64,000 nucleotides of DNA, taken from NCBI GenBank assembly GCA_047495785.1, contig JBLDXI010000013.1, positions 806,001 through 870,000 of the forward strand. The letters run 5' to 3'. The translations under genes and the position numbers were made by a program. This DNA comes from Lepidodermella squamata (lineage: Eukaryota; Gastrotricha). The notes under the pieces were generated by a model. It worked only from the letters and a program-made list of their open reading frames with translations, searched no databases and was not told the DNA's origin. The stretch's first letter is position 1. The number at the start of each line of letters is the position of its first letter. This document shows, piece after piece, positions 1 to 11,851 of the stretch.

Positions 1-3000
1 AAGTTGATTTACCACAGCCGCTAGGGCCTACTAGAGCAATAGTTTGGCCTGTGTGTGCTTTGAAAGAGAGCCCTCTCAAGATTGGAATCTCAGGTCGGTT
101 CGGATATTGGAATCGCACATCGCGAAATTCGATGTTACCAAAGAATTCCATCAACTTATCACCCTCAGACGTTGCCCAGTCTACCGCAGGTTTCAAGTTG
201 ATGAGTTCGAAAATTTTACCAGCCGCGACTCGGGCACGACCCATATCGGGCACATAGGCAGCCATGCGACCTGCGGCTAGACCACCCGTAGTTGCCATGT
301 TGTAGATTCGGAACAAGAGGACGAATTCTAGATCTCCCGAATCGACCAAGGTGCTTCCGAAGCCGAAGACGAGGGCCCATGACCAAAACAGCATACCGTT
401 GGCAAATCCCATAGCAGCGGCTATTATTGCGGCTTTCCTCGTCGCTTTCTTCACGTTTTCTTCAAAGGTATCATTGAAAAATTCGAGGAAGTAGGGATGC
501 TGGCCGAGCGAGACTACTGTTCGCATATTTCCTATTGCCTCAGTACTGGCCTGAGAAACTTGTTTGAGCGCCTTATTGTCCTTCTTAGCTGATCCCATGT
601 TAACGCGAACGGCAAACATGCTCGCGAGGATGAAGACGGGAATGACAGCAAAAGCCGCTAGCGTGACGTCCCACCTTAAAGTGAGGCCATACACAAAAGC
701 AGTGCCAATGTTAGCGCCCAGATTAAGAATGACTCCAATACGAGAGCCTGAGGCACCCTGAACGGCTGTGGTATCTGTTGCCAACGTGGCAGATAGCGAA
801 CCCGGTTGGTTTTCCGGTCTGTCGAACCACGAAATATCTTGGCGTAACATCGATGCAAATGACCATTTGCGTAAACGGGCGGTTAGTTTTTCGCCAGATA
901 TGCCGAAAAACGCAAATTGCGTTGAGAAAGACACAAGCAGAATCAATCCGACTATCAGCTGAGCCAACGTGTTGCGCTGGCTCTCCTCCTCTCTCGCACC
1001 TTGATCGGTCTCGGAAAAGGTGCCAACTTGGTTACTGATAATGGTCGACTGCAACGGGTAGACCAGGCCGGCAACAATAGCAGCCAAAGACCCGAACAAG
1101 ATGAAATACCACTCCTTCGAGTTCCACTTCAGCACCACCCAGAGAGGAGCCGGTTTCGTCTTTTCTTCCTATTTAACGACAAAATACGATAAAAAGTGAA
1201 CAGGTCGATTGCTGCCAACTTACGCCCTCTTCTTCTGTATTTTCGCTTTCTTCTCCAACAGTATCCGCGGAGATGACACTGGAGCGCCGAGCTTCAACCT
1301 TGCCACCCAAGCTTTTCCGGCTGGTAACTGTCGAAGTCCTCTTACGTTGCGATCCCAGTCGCCTAAATTAATTACCATAGAAGATAAAACTTGTTCAATT
1401 TCTTCTTTTTTTCTTTACTTTAACATGGCCTCGGGACTGTCTTCGTCCTGATCGCCTTCGTCATCCGAATCTTTTTTGCCTTCGCTCATCAGCTGAGCGG
1501 CGGCCAGCGCGTAGTAGGCACCTTTTTCGCCCCTGGAAATAAGGTCAGTATGAGTACCAGCCTCGACAATTTCGCCGTCACGCATCACCAGGATGAGATC
1601 GGCATTCTTGATCGTCGACAAGCGATGCGCAATGACAATCGTTGTACGACCCTGCGACGCATTATCGAGTGCCTGCTGCACAACGCGCTCGCTGTGAGTA
1701 TCCAACGCACTGGTCGCCTCGTCTAGCAGCAGAATTCGCGGGTTCTTTATGATACCGCGCGCAATGGCGATACGCTGCTTTTGCCCTCCTGAAAGTTGAG
1801 CCCCTCTATCACCAACAAATGTATCGTATTTCTGGACATTAGAGCAAAAAATGTAGAAAATCAGGCCAGATAAGAAAATAAGCAGCTTACATCTGGTAAC
1901 AGGCTGATAAAGCCATGGGCGTTCGCCAGTTTCGCTGCTGCGATTATTTCTTCCATAGTCGCGCCCGGTTTGCCCATGCGAATGTTTTCGGCAATCGAAC
2001 GGCTGAATAAAACGGGCTCTTGACCGACAAAGCCGATTTGGTCGCGAACCCAGCCAACATTAAGCGACCTGATATCTCTGCCGTCTAGCGTCACTCGACC
2101 AGCAGCGGCGTTGTAGAATCGAAGTAAAATCTGAATAATCGTCGATTTCCCAGAGCCACTAGGCCCAACCAAGGCAACGGTTTGGCCTGGTTTGACGGAG
2201 AAAGAAATTCCTTTCAAAATTTTGTAGTCAGGCGTTTTCGGGTAAGCAAATTCAACATTTTCCACGTCGATGTGGCCATGGACAACGGCCGGCCTTTCAC
2301 CCTGCGTATCGAAGTTGTCCAGCTGGGTCGGCTGTAAATTTAAAACTAATTTTTTTGACCGTAAGCAAAATTGATTCTTACATCGTCAATAATGTTGAAG
2401 ATTTGAGCTGCTGCGACGCGAGCAGTGGCAAGCGTTTCTAAATTAGGCGCAGCTTGGCCGAAATTCATTGCTCCGACCATGATTCCAAGCAAAACTAAAT
2501 TCACGTCACCACCTGTGAAACCAAGTATTATCGCGAGTTGTATTGTAAGAGGAAAAATTACCAGAAGATTTGCTGATATTCAAACCGTACCAAAACGCCA
2601 AAACTTGTAGCGATGTCAAAGCGAACCAAATCAACCCCTGGCCAAGTCCCGTGACCAGAGCTTTCCGAATGCCTGTTACCTGCGCTTCGTTCAAGTTGTT
2701 CGCGTAGCTGGAAAATGGCAATTCATTACATGTTTTGGAACTTCTCAGTAGCATACCGGTCAACTTCCCAGTCCTGCCGGCCGAAAGCTGTGACAGTGCG
2801 AATGTTTCCAAGAGTTTGAAGAGCCAAACTGCCGGCTTTCGCATAGGCGGCGGATTGCCTCGCGCCGAACATTCTCATTGATCTGGTCATGCCTGCTGCC
2901 AATAACAGCAGAACAGGCACTAAAGACGCGACCACGGCAGCCAACTCCGGGTCGGCCGCGAAACTGACGATAAAACCCGATATAAACGTCACAAGCATTT

Positions 3001-4645
3001 GAATAGTCGTTGATATCTTCTCCCCAAGACCGTCTTGCAGTTTCGAGGTTTCGCTAATCAAAAAATTGCTTAGACAAATCATTAACGTCTTTTTAGAGAA
3101 CAAACTCGTAAAGTTGGGAATTCAGCGCTCTGATGTCACGAACATCGAACCAGCCAATGTGTTTGGAAAGAATCGATTCAAATAGAGCGCATCGGATTTT
3201 GCAAACTTGACGCTCGGCGACCAAATTCCAGAAGAAAATGTGAGCGAAAGCGAAAAACATCGTGGCAAGACCCAAGCCGACTAGACCCAGTACATCGGAT
3301 ATAATGTCGTCAGAAGACGTCAACTTATCTCCCCAGCATCGTTCCTTATTGTCTAGGAACAATGGTGGCGTTATCACATCAATCCTGCAACGAAGAATCG
3401 GCGGTTTAAAATGTGCAAAATACAAGCAAGCAGCAAGCTAGCCGAATTTACCTCCTTATAGAAATGCAAGCTTCTAGCATTTAGTTTTGACTCATTACTT
3501 GGCATCGAAATCTATCAGTTTGCAGGCTTCGATTGTTTCTTGCGCGATAGTGCAATTCTGCACCGACCAGTGGGTATTGTCGACGGGAGCCAGGGTTGGA
3601 CGAGTAATTGAAAATGTAACGTCGTAGAAAATGTTGGAAGCAGTTGTTGTCAAATAATCCAAGCAATCAGTTCCGTTAAGTTTCGAGTTGGCATTGTTGC
3701 AGATAAGCTTGCATCGGTCTCTCAAATCCCTGCTAACCTCTTTTCGAACCTCAGTTTCTATAAGTACGTTTAGAATATTTCGGTAGAATAACAAGCTACA
3801 GGGAAGTGCAACGCCGTGACACATTGCCGCGATCACTCCGAAAAACATTAATATTCGATCAGATTTATCCGAATAGCGAAACTAGAAGAAAACGAGTGTA
3901 ATTTATCATTAGTTTTTTGGCCAAGGTTACCATTCCACGCCATGACACTGGCTTGATAACAACCGGCTTGGGGGTGTCTGCTTTGGCCGGTGGAGGTTTT
4001 GCTGTGCCCTCAGGCGGTGGTATATCGATGGCTACTTCACCGCGAGTTTTAAGCTCGATGTCGTTCTGATTTCTGCAAAGTGATTTACAATAAAACCCGA
4101 AAATTTGACACACAAATTGCTTACGCTGTCTGCAGATGGCCCTCGGTTCCGCGTCGTTTCGCGTTCTTTTGGAAAGCTTTGGCTGCTGCTTGGTCTCGCC
4201 TTTCAAAATGCGGAGTTGGAAGGGACGTGATGGTGTCCTGAGCTTCAACTCGCTGACTTTCAGTAATTTCGCCTAGCTCGATATCGGCTGCAACATTCGC
4301 ATAAGCTCCTTTCTCGCTTGCTGGTAGTGACTGAATTTCATGAAGCGTTTCCGGGCTCTCCTCGGGGTCGACCTCAAATCCTTGGTTTTCAGCGCCTTCA
4401 AGGTCATATCCACCTTCTCGGCCACTGGAACTACTCGAATCAGAAGAAGAATCCGCATAGATGCTGGATTCGACATTCGGCCGCGATTTTCTACGTTCCT
4501 CCGCCTCTGCGGCCGGTGTGACGGGCGCAGGAGACGATGGAGGAACTTCCAGCGATGCTCTCATCTGACCGACAGGATTGTCCCAATCATCGCCAAAACG
4601 CTCCGCTAGAATCTGTGTAGTCGGACGCGGGTTATTCGATGACAT
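1..4645 (-). CDS. ABCB-type full ABC transporter (P-glycoprotein-like), 3' part cut by window edge
   Basis: Membrane efflux pump with TMD1-NBD1-TMD2-NBD2 order. Exons (minus): 4125-4645, 3931-4072, 3499-3881, 3106-3384, 2730-3053, 2562-2707, 2382-2512, 1891-2331, 1419-1831, 1224-1362, 1-1168. All phases agree. NBD1 shows Walker [10 protein letters not shown] (about 2150), Q-loop VGQEPVLF, signature LSGGQKQR, Walker [12 protein letters not shown] and H-loop [11 protein letters not shown]2 is cut just after its Walker [10 protein letters not shown]. The ATG at 4645 is chosen because codons further upstream in this frame lack an ATG; an acceptor-like TAG lies 23 nt upstream. Oddities: a 221-residue acidic, Ser-rich N-terminus before the usual FRYSDKSDR start of TMD1; a first extracellular loop of about 120 residues with six cysteines and two N-glycosylation sequons; and one 22-nt intron. 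Family membership is certain. Substrate cannot be read from sequence. Confidence 0.95.
2708..2729 (-). other. 22-nt intron in the ABCB gene
   Basis: Between exons 2730-3053 and 2562-2707 the coding frame is interrupted by a GTAATG...TTCCAG segment of only 22 nt. Reading through it hits an immediate in-frame stop. Removing it restores phase 2 and gives [13 protein letters not shown], which aligns without a gap to the conserved Y..NL.EA helix of ABCB proteins. The other ten introns of this gene are 49-114 nt. Confidence 0.8.
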
Positions 4646-6107
4646 AGAAAACAATCGTGTTAAAAATCCTAAGAGATAAATTAAGGACGCTGGATCGTAT
4701 ATGCATTCACGTAAAATGTCCGCCAGGAGCGGGCAGGAGAACTGAACAAAAATACGAGACTACGCAAACAACAAAGCATAAGTGCGAAGTATCCTATTGT
4801 AGATAAGCCTGCATTAGCAGTTATAAACTATAAATGCTACGCTTTTATCAAAGGAAGTGTTATCGCAGTGAACGGGATGATAAGTTTTTTGCTGAAAAGA
4901 GCACAGGGTGTGATGGCAAAATGATCAACTGATTCGACAATCATACCTAGATATATTTGAAACTACAAGAATTAGAAATATAAATAAGTAACTGAAATAG
5001 GTAACTGGATCATTAAAACAATAAATGGCGAGCTCTCGGCAAAATCAAACCAATGGGGGTGGGGAAACTATCTTTCCTTACATGAGCAAGCACTCATTTA
5101 TCGGAGCCGAATATAGAGCCGTGCATTTTATTTCATTATTCATGAAATTGCCAAGGTTAAGCGAGAGGGCTACATGAAGTCAGAATAAGCATCATGGCAA
5201 TAGAGCAAGGAAAACATTCGTTCATCTAGATAACAATAGTATTAAAACTGGCTAGTCAGCGGAGATTTAAGGGACTGATCGGCTATCGAAATTTATTCCG
5301 AAATGCTATTTGCAGCGGGGAAGAGTTATTATTTACTTATTATGAAGAAAGAGCATCAGTGGACCGATTTGAAATCGGTGATTTCCCATCTTTGCACTTG
5401 GGGTAACTTATCCATGCGTTGAATATAAAAATACTTGCTGCTACATAAAATGAAAGTTAACGTCGGTTTAAGCTTAAAAATATACTTTTAATAACTCTTC
5501 CTTTAGAATCATCAATGACAATGGGCATATTGCAGCTGTCTTGTATAAGACCATGAATTCACTAATGCAACATGACAAGGAAGTATTTTTCTCGAACCCT
5601 ACGCAATATAGAACTTTTAAGAATGTACGGAGCGACGCAAGTCGAGCAAGCTAATCAGCTCAATGTCAGCTTTATCGGCAGCGCATTATCACATCGCAAA
5701 ACGGAAGAACAGTAACTAGAACAACAACAAAACCGTCGAACTGCATATTGGAGACAATTCACAAATATATTTCTCAAATATATTGTAAGACCTTAATAAG
5801 ACCTTAAGCCATTCTTGAAGTATTGATAGTCGATAATTTCAGTATAGCTCGCTGTCTGGCAGGTCATTGATTAGCAGGGGAAGTCGAAGAATAAACAATA
5901 AAATTCTTCGAAATTCGTATATGATAGAATGGAACTGGATATTACTATGATCTTCTCGAAACACAGAGGGCGCTGCAAAAACGACACATTCACAAAGCAC
6001 GAACAATGTCTTCCCCTCGGACAGAATTGCAAGTAAGATGTGGGCGTTGCAGATGTGAAATCCCTGACCTACGCCGACAACTCACCCGCCTCCTCCACCC
6101 AAAACTT
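4646..6107. other. Intergenic, 5' flank of the ABCB gene
   Basis: No coding exon supported. AT-rich unique sequence; 4646-4668 is the probable 5'UTR of the ABCB gene. Nothing else recognised up to the MITE. Confidence 0.6.
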
Positions 6108-6749
6108 GCCGTAAGGTATTCCAGGATAGCCCCAATGTATAGTATACATCGTGTATAGCGCGCACTTGTATACTATACAACCGTATACTATACAGCGTGT
6201 ATACTATACATGTATACTATACAACCATGGAGTGCGCACTAGGTGCTTGTATACCATACATGTATACTATACAAGTTGCAACTTCTTGAGCGCGCTTCTA
6301 TGCAATCTACGCGCACTCTACACAAGAAACAGCTTTTTAAAGCTCCTGTAATCAACTATTTTCGAGCCAATCAAATTATTACTCTTCTAGACATGTCCCT
6401 CAGTCCACAGTCTGGCCACAATTCAATTTGGCTGTAAAATTCATACCTAATTTTCCCGAAGCTGAATGCTAAACGCTTGTTCATAGAGCCTAGAGCAACT
6501 ACCGAATTATCTAAATTCGAATGTTAAGCAGGGGGTCATGCTTCTACCAACTTGATCTGCATTTTAGGTTTGAAAACGGCAGTAAATTTGACGTACTTGT
6601 ATGGTATACAAGTGCGCGCGCGCATCCGCAGCTTGTATAGTATACATGTATAGTATACACGCTGTATAGTATACGGTTGTATAGTATACAAGTGCGCGCT
6701 ATACACGATGTATACTATACATTGGGGCTATCCCGGAATACCTTACGGC
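6108..6749. mobile_element. Inverted-repeat (foldback) MITE with 8-bp target duplication
   Basis: Two arms of about 116 nt (6108-6223 and 6634-6749) are reverse complements, starting GCCGTAAGG at each outer end. The direct repeat CAAAACTT sits immediately outside both ends (6100-6107 and 6750-6757), an 8-bp target-site duplication as made by hAT-like transposases. The arms are built from repeated near-palindromes of the type TGTATAGTATACA; further copies lie just inside both arms (about 6247-6275 and 6595-6610). The internal part has no transposase, so the element is non-autonomous. Assignment to hAT rests only on the 8-bp duplication. Confidence 0.85.
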
Positions 6750-6757
6750 CAAAACTT

Positions 6758-8097
6758 CAACTCCATCGCGGACCCATCAGGTGGGCAATTCAACGCGCCA
6801 AAACTTTATGTGAAGGTCGTCCCAGCTGTCAGCGCATTTTCCGATTTCCTGTGTATAATAAATTATTATATAATCATTTACACGCTATGTATGCACTAAT
6901 AAATTCTTAGGAAAAGCAGAAAAAGGGGCGCGAAAAACAAACGGTCAACGTTGGCCGGCGTTCTGAGTTGGGTTGCGATCGAAACTTGGCTATGTGAGTT
7001 GGCTGTTAGTATACTTGCTGGTTACTTAATCGGTTGCTAAATGACACTTGCTAGGCAGTATTTCTATCACATCCTTTACCCACCTTAGGTTTTTTCAATC
7101 CCTCGAATACCTTTGAAGTTTTCCGCTAGAGTCTTAGCTTCAAGTCAATTGTCAATTCCCTCCCCAGTTGATTTGCCGACCCCATTCTCTAGTGGCGGGG
7201 GCAACGATATGACACCGTTCACAAGAAAACAACCAAATTCCGTTAACTTGAGATGAACAACTGGAAAGAATTTTGCTCGGACTCGTTAGCAAATCATTAA
7301 ATGCATATAGCTTTTATTTTTGACGGTCTCAACATCCTGAGATGACAAGGGCGCTTCGTTGTCAACGTCCCGCCTTCTTTAGCTAGTATGGGTGAATTGG
7401 CGCTCAAATTCTGCGTAACTCATGGCGAGATTAGGGTCCTATCGTGTTTGATTTCTCATATGAGGGGGTGAGTACTGGGTTATGCAGCAATCCCCGATTC
7501 CCAATCAGCCTCTTCTCGCCGCTACCGCGTTTCTCTCATACTCGATTAATGTTTCATTTTGTCATCTGTCAGAGATCAGGAATTAGGAACTGATAGAGGG
7601 TGACCTGCAATGCTTTGGATATTGTTCTTTATTCTTTAAAGTCGTTCGATGGCTTTGCGACGGCCTTTTCACTAACTTCGGATTGTTACTTGTTCACATA
7701 GCCTCATTCTTCATTCAATTCGTTGATTGTTGGTATTATCAATAGTTCACCTGTTTTGCCTAAAGTTGATAATGCCTTTCAATGCCAAATATCAGTCATA
7801 TACTTGTTCTCAAGAAATCATCAATCAAGCTAAGCATACTTAGTAGTAGTTGTTGTACTATCCTCGTTTTTGTTGTACACTCACTACCTTCTTACCCGAT
7901 TTTTTGGCTGGCTGCAGCCTGCAGCATATAATAGTTGCTAAAGTATGTGCAATAACACAACAAGTAGCACTGAAATAGCTTGTTAGGAATTGTGTATTTT
8001 TCTTTCAAAATATTCTTATATACGAGTTTTACCTATTTATGCGCTTATTTTAGGTATTTGTGATTTTTTAAAACATTTTTTTCTACTTGGAAAGCAG
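6758..8097. other. Intergenic, 5' flank of the septin gene
   Basis: No ORF with coding character. Unique AT-rich sequence; probably contains the septin promoter, but no core element can be singled out. Confidence 0.5.
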
Positions 8098-8107
8098 CGC
8101 TGCTTGA

Positions 8108-10267
8108 ATGGGTAAGTTGATTATTTATTTCACCTTTTTCTTTCTACTTGCCAAATTTGACGAGGTCATCCTCGCTGTGTCAGTGATACACATATCTTGC
8201 TGCTATTAACTTGTCGAGATAGTAGATGAAATGTAAATGAGCTGCGATGGTGATGATAGCGGAATAGGGCTAGGGTAACCATGGGACCGCAGTGGCGTGC
8301 ATATGCAATTAGGGCCAAGTATTTGGCCGCGGCTAGTTACACATGTTTTGTTGAGTTCTCATCATGTCGACCCGCTTTCACTTGGCATATTTGCGTTGCG
8401 ATTACACGAGCAGAACAGCTTCATTGTAATAACTAGCTCTTCCCTCTCTGGGTTTTATTGTGGAGGAAGGCTTATAATTTCGCTCATAGCTAATAAATGG
8501 CGTCCTCTACTTTACCGGCGCGTTATACAGGTACTTGCCAAGCCATGACATATTAATAATTCCACCTTTGTTATTCATTTGTATATGACAATTTCGGCTA
8601 TTTGCTGTCGCTTCCATCAGCATCTACGGTGAGGAGTCTTATTTTAATTCACGTTCTAAGTTTACCTGTTTAATATCGTTAACAGCTCACCAGTAAACGA
8701 GAGGAGTTTCTGCGAGCTCACGCTGGTGGTGCATCGTCTCGTAGCGAGCAAAACCCTAGTGTCGCCACTTCATACGCGCCAACTTTGGAGAAACCGCTGA
8801 AAACGGCGACGATAAAAAGTTTGAACGCTGCCGAGACCGCGTCGATTTCTTCATCGACATCGTCGGGCGCACATAATTATGTCGGTTTCAGCAGTTTACC
8901 GAACCAGGCCTACAGAAGCGCAGTCCGGCGTGGCGTTGATTTCAATTTGATGGTCGTAGGTCCATCGGGCAGCGGGAAAAGCACATTTGTTAACACGCTG
9001 CTTGAAGCCGAAGTTTACGGGGCTGATTACAACGGCCCATCGGCTCGCATCGGAAAAACAGTTCGCGTGGATAAAACTCAGATTTTACTGCGTGAATCCA
9101 CTGTTTCAGTTCGTCTCAATGTTATTGACACTCCAGGATTCGGCGATGCAGTTGATAACACTAATTGGTTTGTTTAGCCGAAAATTTCTCAACATTTCAA
9201 AATCAATGGCGATTTATTTGTAGCTGGGACCCTATTATCGACTATCTCGATCGAACATTTGAAGAGTATTTGACTGCGGAAATGCGAGTTAATCGACAGG
9301 TTATTCAAGACTCGAGGGTCCATTGTTGTCTCTACTTCATTCAAGCCGGCTTGCATGGGTAATTTCCTGAATTTTAGCCAATAGAGCGTTTCTATTTATC
9401 GATTTTAGGTTGAGACCTATCGATATCGAATGTCTGAAAAAACTTGGTTCGAAAGTGAACGTCGTTCCGGTTATTTCCAAGGCGGACACAATGACCGCCG
9501 AGGAGCTGAAGCACTTCAAAAGTCTTATTATGTCCGAACTCGCTGCTAACCAAATCAAGGTATACCATTTTCCGGAACTCGCCGGCGCCGACGACACTTT
9601 CGGCCGCCTGTCCGCAAATGACAACGGCGGCGGCCAGCGAATTTTCCGCGAACGACAGCCTTTTGCCGTGGTTGGGTCGAATTGCCGGCTTGAACTGCCG
9701 GGCGGTCGAGTTGTGCGAGCCCGTCGATACCCGTGGGGCATTGTCGAGGTCGAAAATCCAGATCACAACGACTTTTTAGCCCTGAGGACGTTGTTGATTC
9801 GAACTCACCTGCCTCACATGAAAGACGTTACACATACCTCGCATTACGAAGCGTATCGCCAGGAGAAACTGGCCGCTGCGTTGACGGTGCCGGGCGAGAA
9901 TGACCCGGATCCTCTGATGAAAATGTCGCAGGAAAAACGGGCGCTTAACGACAAGCTGCGTCGCATGGAGGCGCAGATGGAGCAAGTTTTCGAGCAGAAG
10001 GTGCGCGAGAAGAAGAAGAAACTTCACGACTCGGAGGCCGATCTCGAGCAGCGGGCGCTGGCGATGCGGAAGAACCAGGAAGCGCAGGCGGCCGAAAACA
10101 GCGAAAAGGCGCGCAAATTCGAGGTTGAACTTCGCGAATGGCGCCAGCAATTCGGCCATCTCGAAAACATCGCCCTCTCGATGGTCGCGAATGCCGGCTC
10201 GCCTATCGGTGCTAAAACGGACCCTGCAGTAGCCGATAAAGCGAAAAAGGGCAAAAAGTTTTTCTAA
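8108..10267 (+). CDS. Septin GTPase
   Basis: Filament-forming GTP-binding cytoskeletal protein. Exons 8686-9167, 9224-9358 and 9409-10267 are firm. They carry G1 [10 protein letters not shown]3 DTPGFGD, G4 SKADT, the septin unique region up to about residue 370, then a C-terminal coiled coil rich in Glu, Lys and Gln, ending KGKKFF. The exon at 8686 opens in phase 0 with no ATG before the G1 motif. I therefore add exon 1 (8108-8111, ATGG) and an 8-nt microexon (8621-8628), which join in frame to give [12 protein letters not shown]. An acceptor-like AG lies 10 nt before this ATG. Predicted length is 495 residues, normal for a septin with a modest N-terminal extension. Introns 3 and 4 are 56 and 50 nt. 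Candidate AATAAA signals at 10374 and 10582. The family is certain; the first two exons are inferred. Confidence 0.93.
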
Positions 10268-11390
10268 AACTAGTTGTTCGTCATTTTTTCTACCGATTTT
10301 TGTTCAAACTTGGTCGTTTTTTAATGCATGCGCATAATTTCCCTGAATTGCTCATCCGCCTTATTCTGCCAGCAATAAATAACGTTAGCTCAGCATTTTT
10401 TCTGAATTATAGTCAACGAATCTTCCGTTCTTCGAGATGAAGGTTGTGCATGTCAAGTTTTAAAAACGTTGCATCAGTTTTACTTTCTTATGCTGCGGCA
10501 TTATCGAATTGCATGTTTTGACGAAAAAAACAGCTGAAATTATAGATTTTACCCAACATATTGCCTACAAAAATCTTTGTTAATAAACCTGCTTATTACG
10601 ACTAACGTTGGATCAAAATAAAAAACGATGGTTTCTACATGTCTCTTTTGATATTTAAAAAAAAATTGAAGTATCGAAACTTGCTCAGCAAATTTTCACT
10701 CGGAGTGATCACGGTAAACGAAGGCGATCAGAGCGAAGAGGGCATATGGCTGCAATACATGAAAATGAAATTGACATATGGCATGGAATTCTTCGGACTT
10801 GAGAATTCTGAATTTGGAAGAAAATGATTTATTTTGAAATTTCGAAAATGGGCCATTTTGACCGCAGTAGGTCAAATAGTTTTCACGCGTTCAAACTTTC
10901 GTCAAAATTTTAAATCTTATCGAAACCTATCGGCGATTTCTCAGCAGACAATAACACCTGTTGATGCGAACATCATTCACGTTTTAGGTTTTCCTAATAC
11001 AGCTTTCGAATGATAGCCTGGTCGTTGCGTCTACCCCCGATTTCCAACATCCAGCATCCCGAAGTCGCCTGATCTAGGCATGCCACATCGCATGCATCAT
11101 CGCCAGGCATTTAAATTGGAAATGACTGAATTTTTGAATTTACCTTTAGAAATTTCTAGAATTTCTATTCGCTTGGCTCCTTCGGCGACAGCTTGCTGGC
11201 AATAACTGGCGGGATATATCAGCTGCCTGAGTTACCAGACTGGATGGCAACAGATGTAACTCAGGCACGCGACCATAGGCCTACTTGAGCTCAATAGATA
11301 TCGCAGTTCCCAATCATTATTCTCAGTTCGACATCAACACAAAACGCTTTCATACAATTTTTTAGAGCTTCCTGTTTCGTTCGCTGCAAA
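10268..11390. other. Intergenic between septin and secreted-peptide genes
   Basis: Holds the septin 3'UTR with AATAAA at 10374 and 10582, and the hairpin at 11224-11267. An open frame at 10639-10827 has no family features and is not called. 11366-11390 is the likely 5'UTR of the next gene. Confidence 0.55.
11224..11267. repeat. Short perfect inverted repeat
   Basis: A 12-bp arm TGCCTGAGTTAC (11224-11235) is perfectly complementary to 11256-11267 around a 20-nt loop, 124 nt before the start codon of the secreted-peptide gene. It could be a transcription-factor site pair, an RNA hairpin or chance. Confidence 0.5.
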
Positions 11391-11851
11391 ATGAATACTG
11401 CCATCATCTTCATCGCCGTTGTTCTTTGTTCGGTTTTCGCTGTCACCGACTCCAATCCGGCAATAGCCGCAGCTGCCAGCGGCAAGACCCAAAATTTCGG
11501 CATGATGGGAATGGGCATGGGTTTGGGAGGAACCCTGGCATTCCTGAGTAAGTTTCACCGCTGAGATCATTTCCCGTTGTTGATTTATTCACATTTAGAT
11601 GAAATGACCTGCGGCCGGCCTTGTGGTATGTACTTCGGCTGTATGTCGGCTTGCGCTATGGGCGGCGTCCTAACCATGGGACCGATGTGTATGATGTGCC
11701 AGGCTCCGATGCAGTAGGTCTTAAACCTTTGAATCTATTCCTCCAATTCAAAACCGCTCTATTTTGCAGATGCATGTGTGACAGCTACATGTTCCCTGGT
11801 ATGTGGGGGCAAAATTGGAACAGCCTGCTGGGGATGTACGGCAAGAAGTAA
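11391..11851 (+). CDS. Small secreted Met/Cys/Gly-rich protein
   Basis: Exons 11391-11547, 11599-11713 and 11770-11851 give 117 residues. Residues 1-18 form a signal peptide (hydrophobic run IIFIAVVLCSVFAV). The mature part has a run GMMGMGMGLGG, then ten cysteines spaced among many methionines, with motifs such as CGRPCGMYFGC, MCMMCQAP and CMCD. The length of the mature chain and the ten cysteines suggest a disulphide-bonded extracellular peptide; methionine clusters with cysteines could also bind copper, which is inference. I recognise no family. Both introns are about 50 nt with good GT-AG sites. A strong TTTTTTAG acceptor-like site lies 25 nt before the ATG. AATAAA at 11998-12003. Confidence 0.85.

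Noticed and set aside
9337-10254. Long minus-strand frames across the septin gene
   Set aside because: Antisense shadows of the high-GC septin coding exon.
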